In this document: positions 29,101 to 44,000 of the stretch, in pieces | How positions within the stretch are numbered: the first letter of the stretch is position 1 | How the letters are laid out: each line of letters opens with the position of its first letter | From: Unio delphinus | Taxonomy: Eukaryota > Mollusca > Bivalvia > Unionida > Unionidae | Reading direction: 5' to 3' | DNA length: 64,000 nucleotides | NCBI GenBank assembly: GCA_029339505.1 | Contig: JAQISU010000081.1 | Span: 19,378,501-19,442,500, forward strand | Notes under the pieces: generated by a model | The model's database searches: none | The model's input: the letters and a program-made list of their open reading frames with translations, nothing else | What the model was told of the DNA's origin: nothing | Position numbers and translations under genes: made by a program

Positions 29101-32100
29101 AGATGTTTCCTAAATAGATAATTAAACAAAACAATGATTTACACAATAATATTTCCATCCATCATGATCTTGCAATGTTTCAAGGTTGACAGAAGTTCAT
29201 GAATTGAAAATCATTTTTCTATTTTTTAAAAATGGAAAAAATATGTATTTTTTACCTTTTTGGTAGAGGCAAAATAATGACAAAACGTGAAACAGTGTAT
29301 TATATTGAACATGATATAATTTATGTTAAAGTCATACACTTTACAACTTACCTAAAATTGTTTCAAGAGTTAATTGATATCAGACAAGAATATTGATTTG
29401 ATATGTAAATCTGCAATTATGTGATAATAAGAAGGAATTTTGTAAATTTGCTTCTAATTAGAAGATAACTTAATGTGAAACGGAAACCTGGCATAATTAG
29501 GAATCAAAGGATTTCATTTGTATCTAGGTAGCTTCAGTGCTTCCAGCATGTTAGCTGACAGCCACAATGTATATTTTAAAAAATGCATTATGTTTGTTTT
29601 AATTTTGGTGACCTTTACATTTTTTCAATTAGCAAAAGCTAATACCTTTCAAATGTGGCTGAAGTATTTTAACAAATCGGGATATAAGAAAATGTCTCAT
29701 TTAAATTAATAGGATAATAAAATAATGATGTATATAGCAACACAAACATGCTTATCGCTGCCCACACACACTTATATCTTTAGATAAAAAGGAAAGGATT
29801 ATTAAAACAAGACTTTCCTCTCTCAAGTTATTTAAGCAGTCTTCCATCATAACAAAAACAGACTGCTTCGGGTTTTTTAAGAACCTCAGTAAGACGTCTT
29901 CATTATTTATTTGCATTATTTATTTGTATTGTACTGAGATCTAAATTCACCTTGTTTACATGATGACATTTAATTCTAACAGCATACCCATCACAGACAC
30001 ATTAGAAACATCAATAAAGTCAAAATTATGATGATGTATTTCATATAAATATTGGCCTCATAATACAAACAAATTTTACCATTGTACACATTTGTCCTGT
30101 CATTAGTACTTACAGGAACTGTAAAGATAGAGGTTCCTGACACTGTGCCTTCACTGATTGTAATTGTGTACAGTGTGGATGGGATTTGTGGAGCATTGTT
30201 TCCAGCACTGGTAACATTCACATACAAGTTCTTTGTTGCTGATCTAAAAATAAGCAAAATAAAAATAAGCAAAATAATTTAAGTTAATCAGCATGAAAGT
30301 AAAATATGTCAGAAAATGCACACCAAATGAAATATTCTTTTACAAAATACAAGACTGTATGCTTGAGATAAACTCATAAATCCCATAATCCATTACAGCA
30401 GCATCTCATCAACATAACCCTTCTCCTGTACATACTCAATCCATTCTTTTGGTGCTTGAATATCTTTCTCATGCCATGAAAAATTATTGTTGGAGGCAAC
30501 ACATCACTTGAAGGAGAAATTGCAAGATCTAAAGTCAGACTTTTTAAAATCTGCACCAGACATCCTAATTCTCACACTTTTTATCCCCATCCAATCATCA
30601 TTCCGTCCAGGAATGATATCAAAGTTCACTAGAATTACATCGATGTTAATGATTATATTGTCAGTAAAGTCATCTTCTTCTCTTCTGGCTTTCACAAATT
30701 CATCAAATGACTTTATTTTCTACAAGCTGCCCTGAGTCATTGATGTCCATGCATTAAGTACCATATTGGGTCACTTTCAAAATTGCTCCATTGTTTCAAC
30801 TTATTTTCAAAATTCCCATGAATACCAATGTAAAGGAATCATGTCAGCTTAAATATCCTGACTGCCTTTGTATATAAAAAAACAAATGTCACACTTACAA
30901 TAATCCAAAGGCAGCTTCCTTGGTTGCTTTGATATTTAACTTGCTTTAATAATACTTTTTATGCTAGCAGAAAGATTGTCATTTGCACTAAGGTGAATGT
31001 ATTTTCAAATTATGATTTTTATTTGAAAGATACTGTCATACAGCCGACCTGAATATAATTTGGTCTTGGTTATATTGCACTTGGATAATTGCTACACATA
31101 CGGAGTTCACGGACATGTTTTATTCTTTAATGCTCATGATGAAAACAAAATGAGGAATAAATGATAAGATACGGTTAGTTTCTTTCATGATTTCATTTTA
31201 TTATCAAAAAAAGTGTTTTGGTTATCTATTTTCTAGCAATGTGTAGTGGGTGGGTGTGCAAATTTAACACATATTTAAATTTTATCTTAAGTGTTGGGAC
31301 TTATGACCTAGGTATAAAAAAAACTCATCATAATATTTGGGGAAGGAAAGAAATTATTGTATAGTATCGTAATATATACAGTAAATATGGTAAATAAAAT
31401 TTGCATACTGCACAGATTAGAATTTTGTATGACTAACTGTGAACTAATCTAAGGGAATTCTTGTGATCATTGCTTTCATAGTTTGTGAATTCATACAAAT
31501 TTGGCAGACTCACATTTTCTAGCAGCATTTCTGGCCCTTGTGTGTTTGATTTGTCACAAGTTAGACCACTAAGAGGGAGTTTGAATTGAATTTAAACTTT
31601 ACCAACAATCCTGCCGATGATTTCGGATTTTGTTGACACAACCCACACCAAAAGTTATTTTCCTAACCCACCCTCCAGTTTCTGAATCAAAATAATTGAA
31701 ATACAAACTTCTACAGCAGTATTTTTAAAGTGCTGTCCTGGAAGTGAGAAATATGTTTTACTGCAACAGTCCTTATAACTGTGGAAAGATAAGTAGAGTA
31801 TATATAAAATTGCACAAACAAAATGCCTTTTAGACACAAGAAGCAAAAAGCATAAAGCATTCTTCTAAACTGTTGGCTACAAATTAGCTGGTGATCCCAG
31901 TTGTAACAATAAATACTTGGTTAGGTACTCAAATCATTTTTGGCATCAAGTCAAAGAAATGTTTCCATGATTACTTCTAAAATAGAATTTGCATGTTAAG
32001 AACATATAGTGTACAACTTTGACTGAAACATACACACTGACCTTCTATATGTAATACAATAACCGTATCAAAATTAATTTCTGTATCAAATATTCAGTTA

Positions 32101-35100
32101 TCATTATTTGTGTGGAGGAGGAGGAGTCCAGAATTAATTGTGCAAGATTTATAATTTAGACAATGGAATCTAATTAAAATTCTAACTCTGAGAACCAAGG
32201 AAGTACATAATTATTTGATGGTAATTAAAAAAGAAATAATTAATTATCTTAATACTTACCTAATGGTATCGGGAGGTACAGCACTATCTGAGGCTTTAAC
32301 AACAACAACATAGTCACTTGGATAAGTGACCCGTCCACTAAGGCTAACATCACCTGTGTTAGTGTTGATGGTGAAAAAACCAGATGGTACAGCAGGTTCA
32401 ATGCTCATAATGGAATAGACCAATATTTTATTAACTCCAGAGTCTGCATCAGTTGCATCAACCTTAAGAGGAGAAATAATAACAGCAATTAAAAACTGTG
32501 TGGAACATATTTATTCACTCTGAAACTAGAAAAGAATGATTTAATTTTGATAACATAGTGTATACATCTAATTTAAAATATAGACATAAATAAAAGTATT
32601 GTAAACATAAAAGATATATATATATATATATATATATATCTTACATACAAGTAGACAGACACATCTACAACTATGAACTGTGTCCTGCATAGCTAAGAAT
32701 GAAATTATGTGAGTAATTTGTTTCCGTCTATTAATAATATGAAAATTTAAATGAATGTCATAGTACCAGAGAGATTTCAATATACAATTCTTACTATTAG
32801 ATATACTTGCCATCATTGTGAATACATATTTTCTTATTACATCATAAAAACTGAATACATTATAATTAATAAACATGTTGGCAGCAGTGTTCAATCTTGG
32901 AAAAACTAATAAAAAACAAAGACATTATTATAACCAACAACTAGTCTTATTTTCATACATTTACTAAAGTTTGTTCACAGAAGAGCACAATACATTGAGC
33001 AGCAATAAGATCTGAATAATCTAATTTTGATATTCAATGAACCATTCTTAAATTTATGTAGAAACATGTTAGTTTGAGTACACAAAAATCTGTCTTGTGG
33101 ACACAACTGTCCATTCTAATCATATAAATTAAGAAACTTTAGACGATGGTCATACATTTTCAAAAGCATTTTCAACCCACATTTGCAGTATCATGCCAAG
33201 GGGAATGGAAGCTAAGTACCTTCCCAAAGACATACTGAGACAGCAGATCCTGGCTGGCCTGGATGAGCAATGAACATGCGAACTTTTGTGGTTAAAAATC
33301 TGACACTCTACCAACTAACATACTGCCTGGATAGGTACCAAACCTAGGAACCATTGATTACAAATCTGACACTCTACCATCAAACATACTGCCTGGATAA
33401 GTACCAAAACCTAGGAACCATTGATTACAAATCTGACACTCTACCATCTAACATACTGCCTGGATTGGTACTGCACCCATGAACCTTTATGATAACAAAT
33501 CTGACATTTTACCAACTAAGATGCAGCCTGAATAAGTATAAATCTGAGAATATTTGATTACAAATCTGACACTCCCAAGTAAGACATGACCTGGATTCGT
33601 ATTGAACACAAGATCCTTTGCTTGCAAATCTGACACTCCAAAGTAAGACATGGCCTGGATTGGTATTGAACCCAAGATCCTTTGCTTACAAATCTGACAC
33701 TCCCAACTAAGACATGGCCTGGATTGGTATTGAACCCAAGATCCTTTGCTTACAAATCTGACACTCCAAAGAAAGACATGGCCTGGATTGGTATTGAATC
33801 CAAGATCCTTTGCTTACAAATCTGACACTACCAAGGCAAAGTAAGTCCTTGAAAACTTTGATGAAGCTGCAAATTTCAAGTTCACTTTTGAGAGGCTATC
33901 ACTCAAATTCTGATAGGAAAACATAAAAATCAAACTTAGTTTAAATGTTCTAAATCTTATAACAACCATACAATTTAGTTATTATAGCAGAACCTTGGTC
34001 TTAATTAATTTAGAGATATCAAGTTTCTATGGATAATCATGAATATGAACGATCATTAAATAAAGGTTACAGAGAATCACAGCAATTTTTGTTATGTAAA
34101 ATTTGGACAACTAATAGTTCAGACAAGGATGACAGGGTCTACTTGTTAACCCCAAAAACATAGCATTGCTAAAATATTTAATGAAAACGATCATAATGAT
34201 GGCAGAAAGTGGCTATTATGTCTCACTTCCCACTAACATGTGCTTGAAAATAATGTTTCAATGCCTGAAGCTTTTTTGTACCTGAGCAAGGAGTCTTGAG
34301 GACAAAGTATAATCTCCCTCAGGCACAGAAACATGGACTGCTCCAGTGGATGTAAATACAGGATCATTGTCATTCAGGTCCAACACCAGTATAGTGACAG
34401 TAACATCTGTGGTTCTTCTTTCAGCTGTATTAGTTTCTGTCACCCTCACCTGAAATCCACACAAAAATACAACTGTATGACCTATCTCTTCTCCATATTT
34501 TTGCTGTATTCTTTTAAAATAACTAATTGGTTCAGAAGTTCTCATAAACAAATTTGTATTCAGGCAAGCTCATATTTTACATCGCTAGGCAAAAGCAGAA
34601 ACAATAATCCCTTCTCCACTAATAATGACTGCCTAGATCAAAGGGTTAAAGGCAATTTATTAAAATTTCTAATAACATAAGAAAAATCTTATTGACATGT
34701 ATTTTCACTGCAATACGGTTGTTAAGATGTTCATATGGCACTTCATCACAACACTGATGTTCTATTTCCTGTAAGAATTGTGGGAACCCATCTAATAAAA
34801 TATACGTTTTTTTTCATTTCAGGTATTTCAATCAAGTTGTGAAAGATGTAATGACCTCACTTGCTATATATCTAACTATCTATCTAAATTTTAATAACAG
34901 GAAAAGCCCTCAAATGCATGTTTTGGTTAAAGTTTAAAAGCATTGCACATTTGGGTTATCTATCTTTACATAATATGTTTCATTAAATGAATTATATTTC
35001 CCCTACAATGGCAAATAAATCTGATCATTATTTAAATTTTGTCAACCTGAATAACATTTCTATAATTTGAACTTGTATTCTTGAATCATTTTAATATCAA

Positions 35101-36881
35101 ACTAAACTTGGCAAAATATCTTAACTTAGAATGTAAAATGTTCACATTTATAAAAACAATGAAAAGTATGCAGATGAGTGAAAATGAAATTTTTAAAAAA
35201 ATTACAAAGTAGTTGTCAAACGTAAATACAAAAAGCAGCAACTTACATTAATTGTGGCACTTTTGGTGGTCTCATAGTCCAGGTTTCCAGAGGCCAGGTA
35301 GATATATCCATTGGAGTCAACATTAAAAAGTCCAGTGCCAGTGGCAGAGAAGCTAAAGGTTGTTTTCTGACCAGATATACTCTGGTAAAAGAAAAATGAA
35401 AAAGACCTGAAGATATAAGTAAACTGAAATATAAGTAAACTGAAATATATCATCCTAGTCATGTACATTTCTTATCAAAGGCAGTAAAACAATAAGAATT
35501 TGAAATGAGTTCGCTATCACTTTCCCTCCCTCACACAAACATTCTGAATACGAATAAATGGACCAATATGCCAACTAAGATGGAAGTGAGAGAAAACAAC
35601 ACTATAAAAGTATCATTCTAATTTATAAGAAAAAGGTGAATTTTCAAAACAGACAGTTGTTTCTTTTCTTTCTTTGGGATTTTTAGAAAAGGAGTGGGTG
35701 TAACCATGACTTCTGTGGAAATATAGATCTGTATAAACACTGATAATTTCAAATCATCCTTTCTGTGACATATTACACTAATTTAAGAAGTAAAGTAAAA
35801 AGTAAACCTACATCATCAGGATCTGTGACAATCAGCTGCAAAGGCTTGGCTGATGAAGTAGTTCCATCAAGCACATTCTGTCCAAGAAATGAGTTCTCAT
35901 AAATATACCCAGTGTTGACTCCTGTTGCTGTGGTAACAGTTGGTGGACTGTTGTTGGGGACATCTATCTCTACAGACACTGTGGCTCTCTCCTCATATTT
36001 TAAATTGGCTTGGGTGGCCTGTCAATAGAAAAAAGACGTAGACATATTCTCAAATCCATGTCTATGACTCATGTATCATTTTTGAAAACTGAATGAAGTT
36101 TGAAACTCTTCTTTAGTTATCTTTTATACTGGATAACACATCAAGAGAAAACCTGATAATCTTCAAAATAAACAAAGGTCAAAGGTCACTTGAAGGGATT
36201 GATGCTCTACTGTCCAAAAATATAATTTAGTAACCAATTTTCCCCCACCAATTCAAGTCCATTTCCTTTTTAACTGGTGAGTGCTGAAACCATCTATGAT
36301 ATTTAAGTGTGAGAAGATTTTCAAATTAAACACTGTGGCAGCCATAATGGATGTAAAATTTGCACCATTGGTTAATGACAAATATCATGCCATCTCTTTT
36401 ATTTCGTACATGCAATATAACATACTACAATATTGCCACTTACAAGAATGTACACCTCCACTCTGGTCAGAGTACTGCTTCTGGTTATCAACCGTAACTG
36501 TGTCAAAGTTGCTGTGTATACGTCCTTATCTCCACTGGAAACAGGTCCTGAACCAGCAACTGAGAAATAAGTCTCATAACCTACTGGTGAAGCTGGAAGT
36601 AAAAAATTTAAATGGCTTTATGAGTACATACATTAGGAGCCCTTCCATTCCATTCAAAATGAATTAACACCACCAACAAAATATAAAAAAGAAATGACAT
36701 ACATAACAGAAATATGAACTTCACATTTGGCATATAATTTGAACTGTGAGAAAAATACTGAACCAAAGATTAACCTATTAAGAATAACTAAAGATAGTCA
36801 GTAATGTGATAATCAAGATTAATATTTCATGATACTTGACACTAATGTCATGTGAAACTTGGACCAGGATAACTGTCAGAT

Positions 36882-36936
<55 letters not shown>

Positions 36937-37017
36937 AAATATTAATAAAGATAATAATAATACTAAAAATCTTAATAAAGATAATAATAATAATAGTAAT
37001 AATAATAATAATAGGAA

Positions 37018-37070
<53 letters not shown>

Positions 37071-38028
37071 TGATCCAATTGACTAACTTCCTGCAATTCT
37101 GAATGTCAAAGGTGATCTGAGTGTATCCCGGTCTACAGCTCTAATAGTGGTTGCAGTCTGCCTAGTAAATCCCACCAATGGGTAGATAATCAAGGGGTTT
37201 GTCTGAAAGTAAAATATGAAAAAGTATTTTAAAAAATGAACATCACTGCTGTAAACAAACTTAAAGCAGTCACACACAGTGATTAGGAAGAGAAGGGTTC
37301 ATAAGCCAGTTGCAATTAATTGTTAATAAAAACTGTCCAATACAATAGTTACATAAGACATTCATAAGTGACAAATTTTCTCCTAGAAATCAGCCGTGTG
37401 TGCGGGAGGGGGAAGGGGGAATCCTATCCACCATGTCTGAAAACTAGTAAAACTAGTATTAGTAAAAAAAAGTAGAACTGCCCTTCTAAATACCTGAAAC
37501 TGCAATTTAAAATATCATGCCACAAACAGATTAAACAAACTAAACAAATAAAAAGATTTTAAAACCAGTCTACATTTCTGATTCATGAATGTTTAAATCA
37601 GAAGTTAGCTTTCACACAAAATAAAACAATGTTGATTTATTTATGAGGAAAACCACTTATCTAAAAAATAAATTAATTGCTGATAAATTTGTGGGGTAAG
37701 TGTCAGAAAATCACATTGCACAACCATGTAAATGACAATATAAATGAATGTCATATTCTCAAAAATTTCCTGATTGCTATGTCTCATCACAAAAAGAATT
37801 CAAAAGCAGAAAAAGTACAAATAAGTTATCTACCTGTAAAATATTTTCACCTAAACTGACTGACACAATAATCAAATGTTTACTGTCATTTCTGTCATTA
37901 AATTCTAATATTTAAAATACTAATTTTACAAGCCTAAATTTAAATGCATGACTTGCTAAAAAACCAAACTCAATGCTATCTACAGAAGAGCTCTTGCAAA
38001 ATTGGATGTATGTATGTATGTATATATG

Positions 38029-38085
<57 letters not shown>

Positions 38086-41000
38086 TCCAACCCATATATA
38101 TCAACATCACTTATGTTGACAAGCCGCTTATATCGATAATAAAAAACAACTCCCAGTCCCTTGATCTACCGTCACTACCAAAATTGTACAATAACTCCCA
38201 ACAGCAGTGTAAAATGCATATTAAATTTACATTCTCTGGAAACTAAAAAACTGGCTGTTAAGGATGTTAAGGCGAGCATCTTGCAAAGATGTCTGTGAAT
38301 TTTTTTTAGCTTAAACATGACACCCTGTCAGGATGGATGAAAGAAATTTAGTCTATAAAGAAAATCTATGCTGAAGGTAATTGCGCTCCTGAAAGGAAGA
38401 AGACTGCTAAATTTGAAGACATGGAGGAAGCCACAACAAAACGGTTCAATGAAACCCACATTACACATTCCACCTTATCCACAGATCATGATATGATCAT
38501 CAAAAAGGGAAAGAATTTGTGGAAAAAAATAAAGTGTGGAGAAATTCACTTCAACAAATGGTTGGTTCAGTCACTTTAAAGTTCGTCATAACATCGGATA
38601 CAAAAGGATTTGTAGAGAATACATGTACAGTTTAAACCAACTTGTTGACAGTTTTTCGTTAACTTGTAAAAAGCAACATCCCCTTGGTAGCATCAATAAG
38701 ATGGGAACAGACTGACCAAAATCTAGGCCAATTTAAGTACATGTGCCTGAAGCATTTAAATAACAACTATGCAACCATATACTAATGCCAATATTGAATA
38801 TTGTAATGTTTTTCATATCAGGAAGTGACCAATGCAAAATTTTATTGTGGATTTATTACACAAAGGTAACCAAAATGTAATATGACAACATACAAGTGTA
38901 TTTCACACTGGTTTTGTCTTCATGTACCCAAAATGTCCATTGATTGTTTTCTCAAAGTGTAAATGCTACTCACTGACGACTGGTCACCCCTTATTGAGAA
39001 ATTTAACTTGCATGTTTTTTCAGACCACCCACCCCCAACACTTATCTTGACATCTGCCTATGTCGAAAATATTTCCTCAGGCCAGAGGATGTCAACATAA
39101 ACAGGAAGAACTATATATGGCCACCAAGGTAATTTGTTATGGGGAATTAATTTTGAATCACTCAAACTTACAATTTGTCCTGAAACAACACTAGTGGAGT
39201 ATCTTGGATCAACACAATATATTCCTGACAGAAGGCAGTTGGCATAGACAAATGCTGGTGCCATATCATCACTATCTGTAACAGTAACATTGACTTGAGC
39301 GACAGATGAAAGTGGTGGTGTGCCAAGATCCTGAAAAAATAATAATAATAATAATAATAATAATGAATACATATAATAATAATAATACTTATGTGAGATA
39401 ATAAAAATACTAATACAGGATGGTACGATGATGCAGTTTTTTGCTTATGCATATAAGTATGGAAATGGGGTAAATAATTTAACCCTTTAACTCAAGCATA
39501 TAAGTAGGGAATGGGGTAAATATTTTAAACCTTTAACTCATGCATATAAGTAGGGAATGGGGTAAATAATTTAACCCTTTAACTTATGCATGTAAGAAGG
39601 AAATGGGGGAAATAATTTAACCCTTTAACTTATGCAATCGACTTTTTATGCCTAAACTCAATTTGCGTGGAATGTCTTTGATGCCTCTACCCAATTTGCA
39701 TGGAATGTCTTTTGATGCCTCTACCCAATTTGCATGGAATGTCTTTTGATGCCTCTACCCAATTTGCATGGAATGCCTTTTGATGCCTCAACACCATTCT
39801 CATGGAAATACCTTACAATGCCTGCTGTAAACATCAGCCATTTTGGGGGTCTTTTTCAAAGTACCACCTTTGAGGGAAAAGCCCCTATTAGATACCACAA
39901 TCATTGGTGTGAATGACCATTACATCAGATGACGTGGTCATTGTTTAAGACCTGGTCGAAATCTGCTATTTAAACTAACTGGGTTGTATTCTCCACTCTC
40001 CAAAATGGAGTCCACGAATTTCATTCAGTACTTGAGTTTTCACGATCAGAATCACAACTATGAAACTTCAATAACTCAAGTAAAGGCTCTAATAATGATG
40101 TAGACAGCATAGAGTTTTATCAAATTTAGCTGATTTAGTGATGTAGACGCAGAACTTGTAAATTTTGACTATGAGAAATGGCAGCTACAGTTGGTCAGGA
40201 AGCTTCACTGGTTAATGAGTTCACTCAAGGTTTTACAGCAAACAAAATATTCATCCGTGAAAAAAATTTATATAGCTCGGATTTTACTCTTAAATCTTTC
40301 CACACATAATATACGTGTACCAAAATTGTCAAATCGTTAAAACTGATGTTAAACATCACATATACCACACTGCTTAACAGTTAACAGGCAGACATATGTG
40401 TATTGAGTCGAACAGGTAACCTACGTTTTATTTATTGAGTACTGCACTGGGTAACTATGCTACATATATATTAAAGGGCTATAAAACCATACATTTTATG
40501 AGGTAAAGAGTTAATCATATACATTATTATCCCATTGTTTCACTTAAATACAGTAACTGCACAGTAACTACAGTAACTAAAACATCGACACAAAACTTTA
40601 ACATTTTTAACAACACATTTCTACATATGCTGGTAAGACAGGTTTCTATATCATAGAAGACATTACAGAACTAAAAATTTTCTACTCACACAGGTAAAAC
40701 AGATTTCTATCATATCATAGCGGACATTTCAGAACTACAATTTTTCAACTCACACCGACAAGTTATTGTTGTTGTTGTTGTTGTTGTAAGAGTTAACACC
40801 ATTTTTCAGCACACGATAGACTAAACATGGGTGCCAGTATTAATGGTGACGGAAGAACCAGCGAAAACCTTGGAAAGAACCATCAACCTAAGAGAAGCTT
40901 CTGGCAAGCTTTCTCACATACGCACAATGGCCAAATCTGAGACTGAACCCACGCAAACAGAGGTTAAATGGCAGTGATCCATAACAAAGAGTGCTTTAGA

Positions 41001-44000
41001 AAACTCGGCCCCATTCTCACACAGACAAGACAAATTTATATCATATCATTGTAGATATTTCAATACTACAATTTTTCTACTCACACAGACAAGACAAATT
41101 TATATCATATAGTTGATATTTCAGAACTTCCTTACTCACAGACAAAAATATGTCTGCCATATCATATATTTCAGAACTACAAGTTTCTAACTCACACAGA
41201 CAAGAAAATGTCTGTCATATCATAGCATATATTTCAGAACTACAAGTTTCTTACTCACACAGACAAGACAAATGTATATCTTATCAAAGCAGACATTACA
41301 GAACTAGAATTTTTCTACTCACACAAGACTGATTTATATCATATCATGGTAGACATTTCAGAATTACAATTTTTCTACTCACACAGGTTGGACAAATTTC
41401 TATCATATCATAGCAGACATTTCAGAACTACAATTTTTCTACTCACACAGGTAAGACAGAAATTACTATAACATCATGGAACACACTTCAGAACTACAAG
41501 TATCATACTTGCACAAGCATGAAAGAAATTTCTATCACACAGTGGTATACACATAAGAACTACAAGTTTTCTAATCGCACAAGCATGAAAGAAATTTGCA
41601 TCACACAGTGGTACACACTTAAGAACTACAAGTTTTCTAATCACACAAGCATGAAAGAAATTTGCATCACACAGTGGTACACACTTAAGAACTACAAGTT
41701 TTCTAATCACACAAGCATGAAAGAAATTTGCATCACACAGTGGTACACACTTAAGAACTACAAGTTTTCTAATCGCACAAGCATGAAAGAAATTTGCATC
41801 ACACAGTGGTACACACTTAAGAACTACAAGTTTTCTAATCACACAAGCATGAAAGAAATTTGCATCACACAGTGGTACACACTTAAGCGGAACTACAAGT
41901 ATTCTAATCACACCGGCAAGACTAAAGTTTTATCATATCATGCTATACACTTTAATACTACAAGAATATTATGTTACACACTTTAAAACTACAAGAATAT
42001 CATGTTACACACTTTAAAACTACAAGAATATCATGTTATGCACTTTAAAATTACAAGAATATTATGTTATGCACTTTAAAACTACAAGAATATTATGTTA
42101 TGCACTTTAAAACTACAAGAATATTATGTTACACACTTTAAAACCACAAGAATATTATGTTACACACTTTAAAACTACAAGAATATTATGTTATGCACTT
42201 TAAAACTACAAGAATATTAAGTTACACACTTTAAAACCACAAGAATATTATGTTATGCACTTTAAAACTACAAGAATATTAAGTTACACACTTTAAAACC
42301 ACAAGAATATTATGTTACACACTTTAAAACTACAAGAATATTATGTTATGCACTTTAAAACTACAAGAATATTAAGTTACACACTTTAAAACTACAAGAA
42401 TATTAAGTTACACACTTTAAAACTACAAGAATATTATGTTATGCACTTTAAAACTACAAGAATATTAAGTTACACACTTTAAAACCACAAGAATATTATG
42501 TTACACACTTTAAAACTACAAGAATATTATGTTATGCACTTTAAAACTACAAGAATATTATGTTTAACACTTTAAAACTACAAGAATATTATGTTACACA
42601 CTTTAAAACTACAAGAATATTATGTTACACACTTTAAAACTACAAGAATATTATGACAAAGTTTCAGATGAATACTGCAGCTACTGTTGTATAACTTTAA
42701 GAAAACATCTACACACTACTTTAGCTCCATTGAAAATAATGCAACCAGTTTTCTGCTTATGAAATGGAGAAAGAAATGCTTAACATACAAAAAATTAAAG
42801 ATAAAAAGTAATTACTTTTGCAATGACATTCATCACATAGGTGGTTTGTCCCAAAGCATACATAGGTTCAAAATCCAGAGACTGAGTTATGATAAGGTTA
42901 GGAAATCTGGTGGAGGTAAAGTTAAACTTTCTGGTACCATCCGTCTGAAAAGATAAAAATGACACAATTACAAAATGTGACATGCCATGCTATATACATA
43001 AGTACAAGAATAAATATAAAAACGCAAATCATATTAAGATCTTTATCACACACAAAAACTTTAAAAAAACAATTCTTATACAAACAATTGTTTAATGAAT
43101 GAAAATTAATGACTAGTAAACAAATATTCTTTTAAAATCTATGAATGACAATAAAATCAAAAATTTAATTCATCAACATTGATAAGCCACACTTTATCTT
43201 TTCACTTTGGAATGGTTATCAGTTCATACCTTGTGTCAATAATACTTCATTTGACTATAAAGATGGTTATCAGTTGATATCTATGGCAAAAATGCTTCAT
43301 TTGACTATTAGAATGGTTATCAGTTGATACAGTGTCAATAATACTTAATTTGACTATTAGAATGGTTATCAGTTGATGCCTAGTGTCAATAATACTCATT
43401 CTGACTACTTGAAGGGTTATCAGCTCATATCTAGTGTCAATAATACTTCATTGGACAATTACAAGGGTTATCAGTTGACAACTAGTGTCAATAGTAATTC
43501 ATTTGACTAATGTTTGGGTTATCTCTTGATGTCTAGTGACAATAATACCACATTTGTTGTTGTTGTACGGTTTAACGCCATTTTTCAGCACAAGATAGGC
43601 TATACATGGTTGCCAGTATTAATGGTGGAGGAAGAACCTGGGAAAAAAAACCAGAAAGAATCACCGACCCACGAGAAGCTACTGGCATGTTTTCTCACAT
43701 ACCCACATTGGCCGAATCTGAGACTCGAAACCAAGCAGACAGAGGAGAGATGGCAGTGATCCGTAACGGAAAGCACTTTAAACAATATTCTTTCTGACCA
43801 ATAGAGGAGCTATAACTTGATGTCTAGTGTCAGTAATACTCAATTTGTCTAACAGGTATTTAAGGGTTACCAGATGATGCCTAGTTTCAGTAATTACAGA
43901 TTAGATTTATAATAGAAAAGTATAACAGAAAAGTAGAATTGGACAAAAGAAAAGCTCTTGAAAACAGAACACACACAATAGAGTGATTAATAAATTTTAC

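Noticed and set aside
36836..37102. Poly-Asn / poly-Ile protein
   Set aside because: AAT microsatellite next to the E9 donor.
41474..41986. Overlapping 145- and 155-codon frames on both strands
   Set aside because: Products of a 66-bp tandem unit; not coding.
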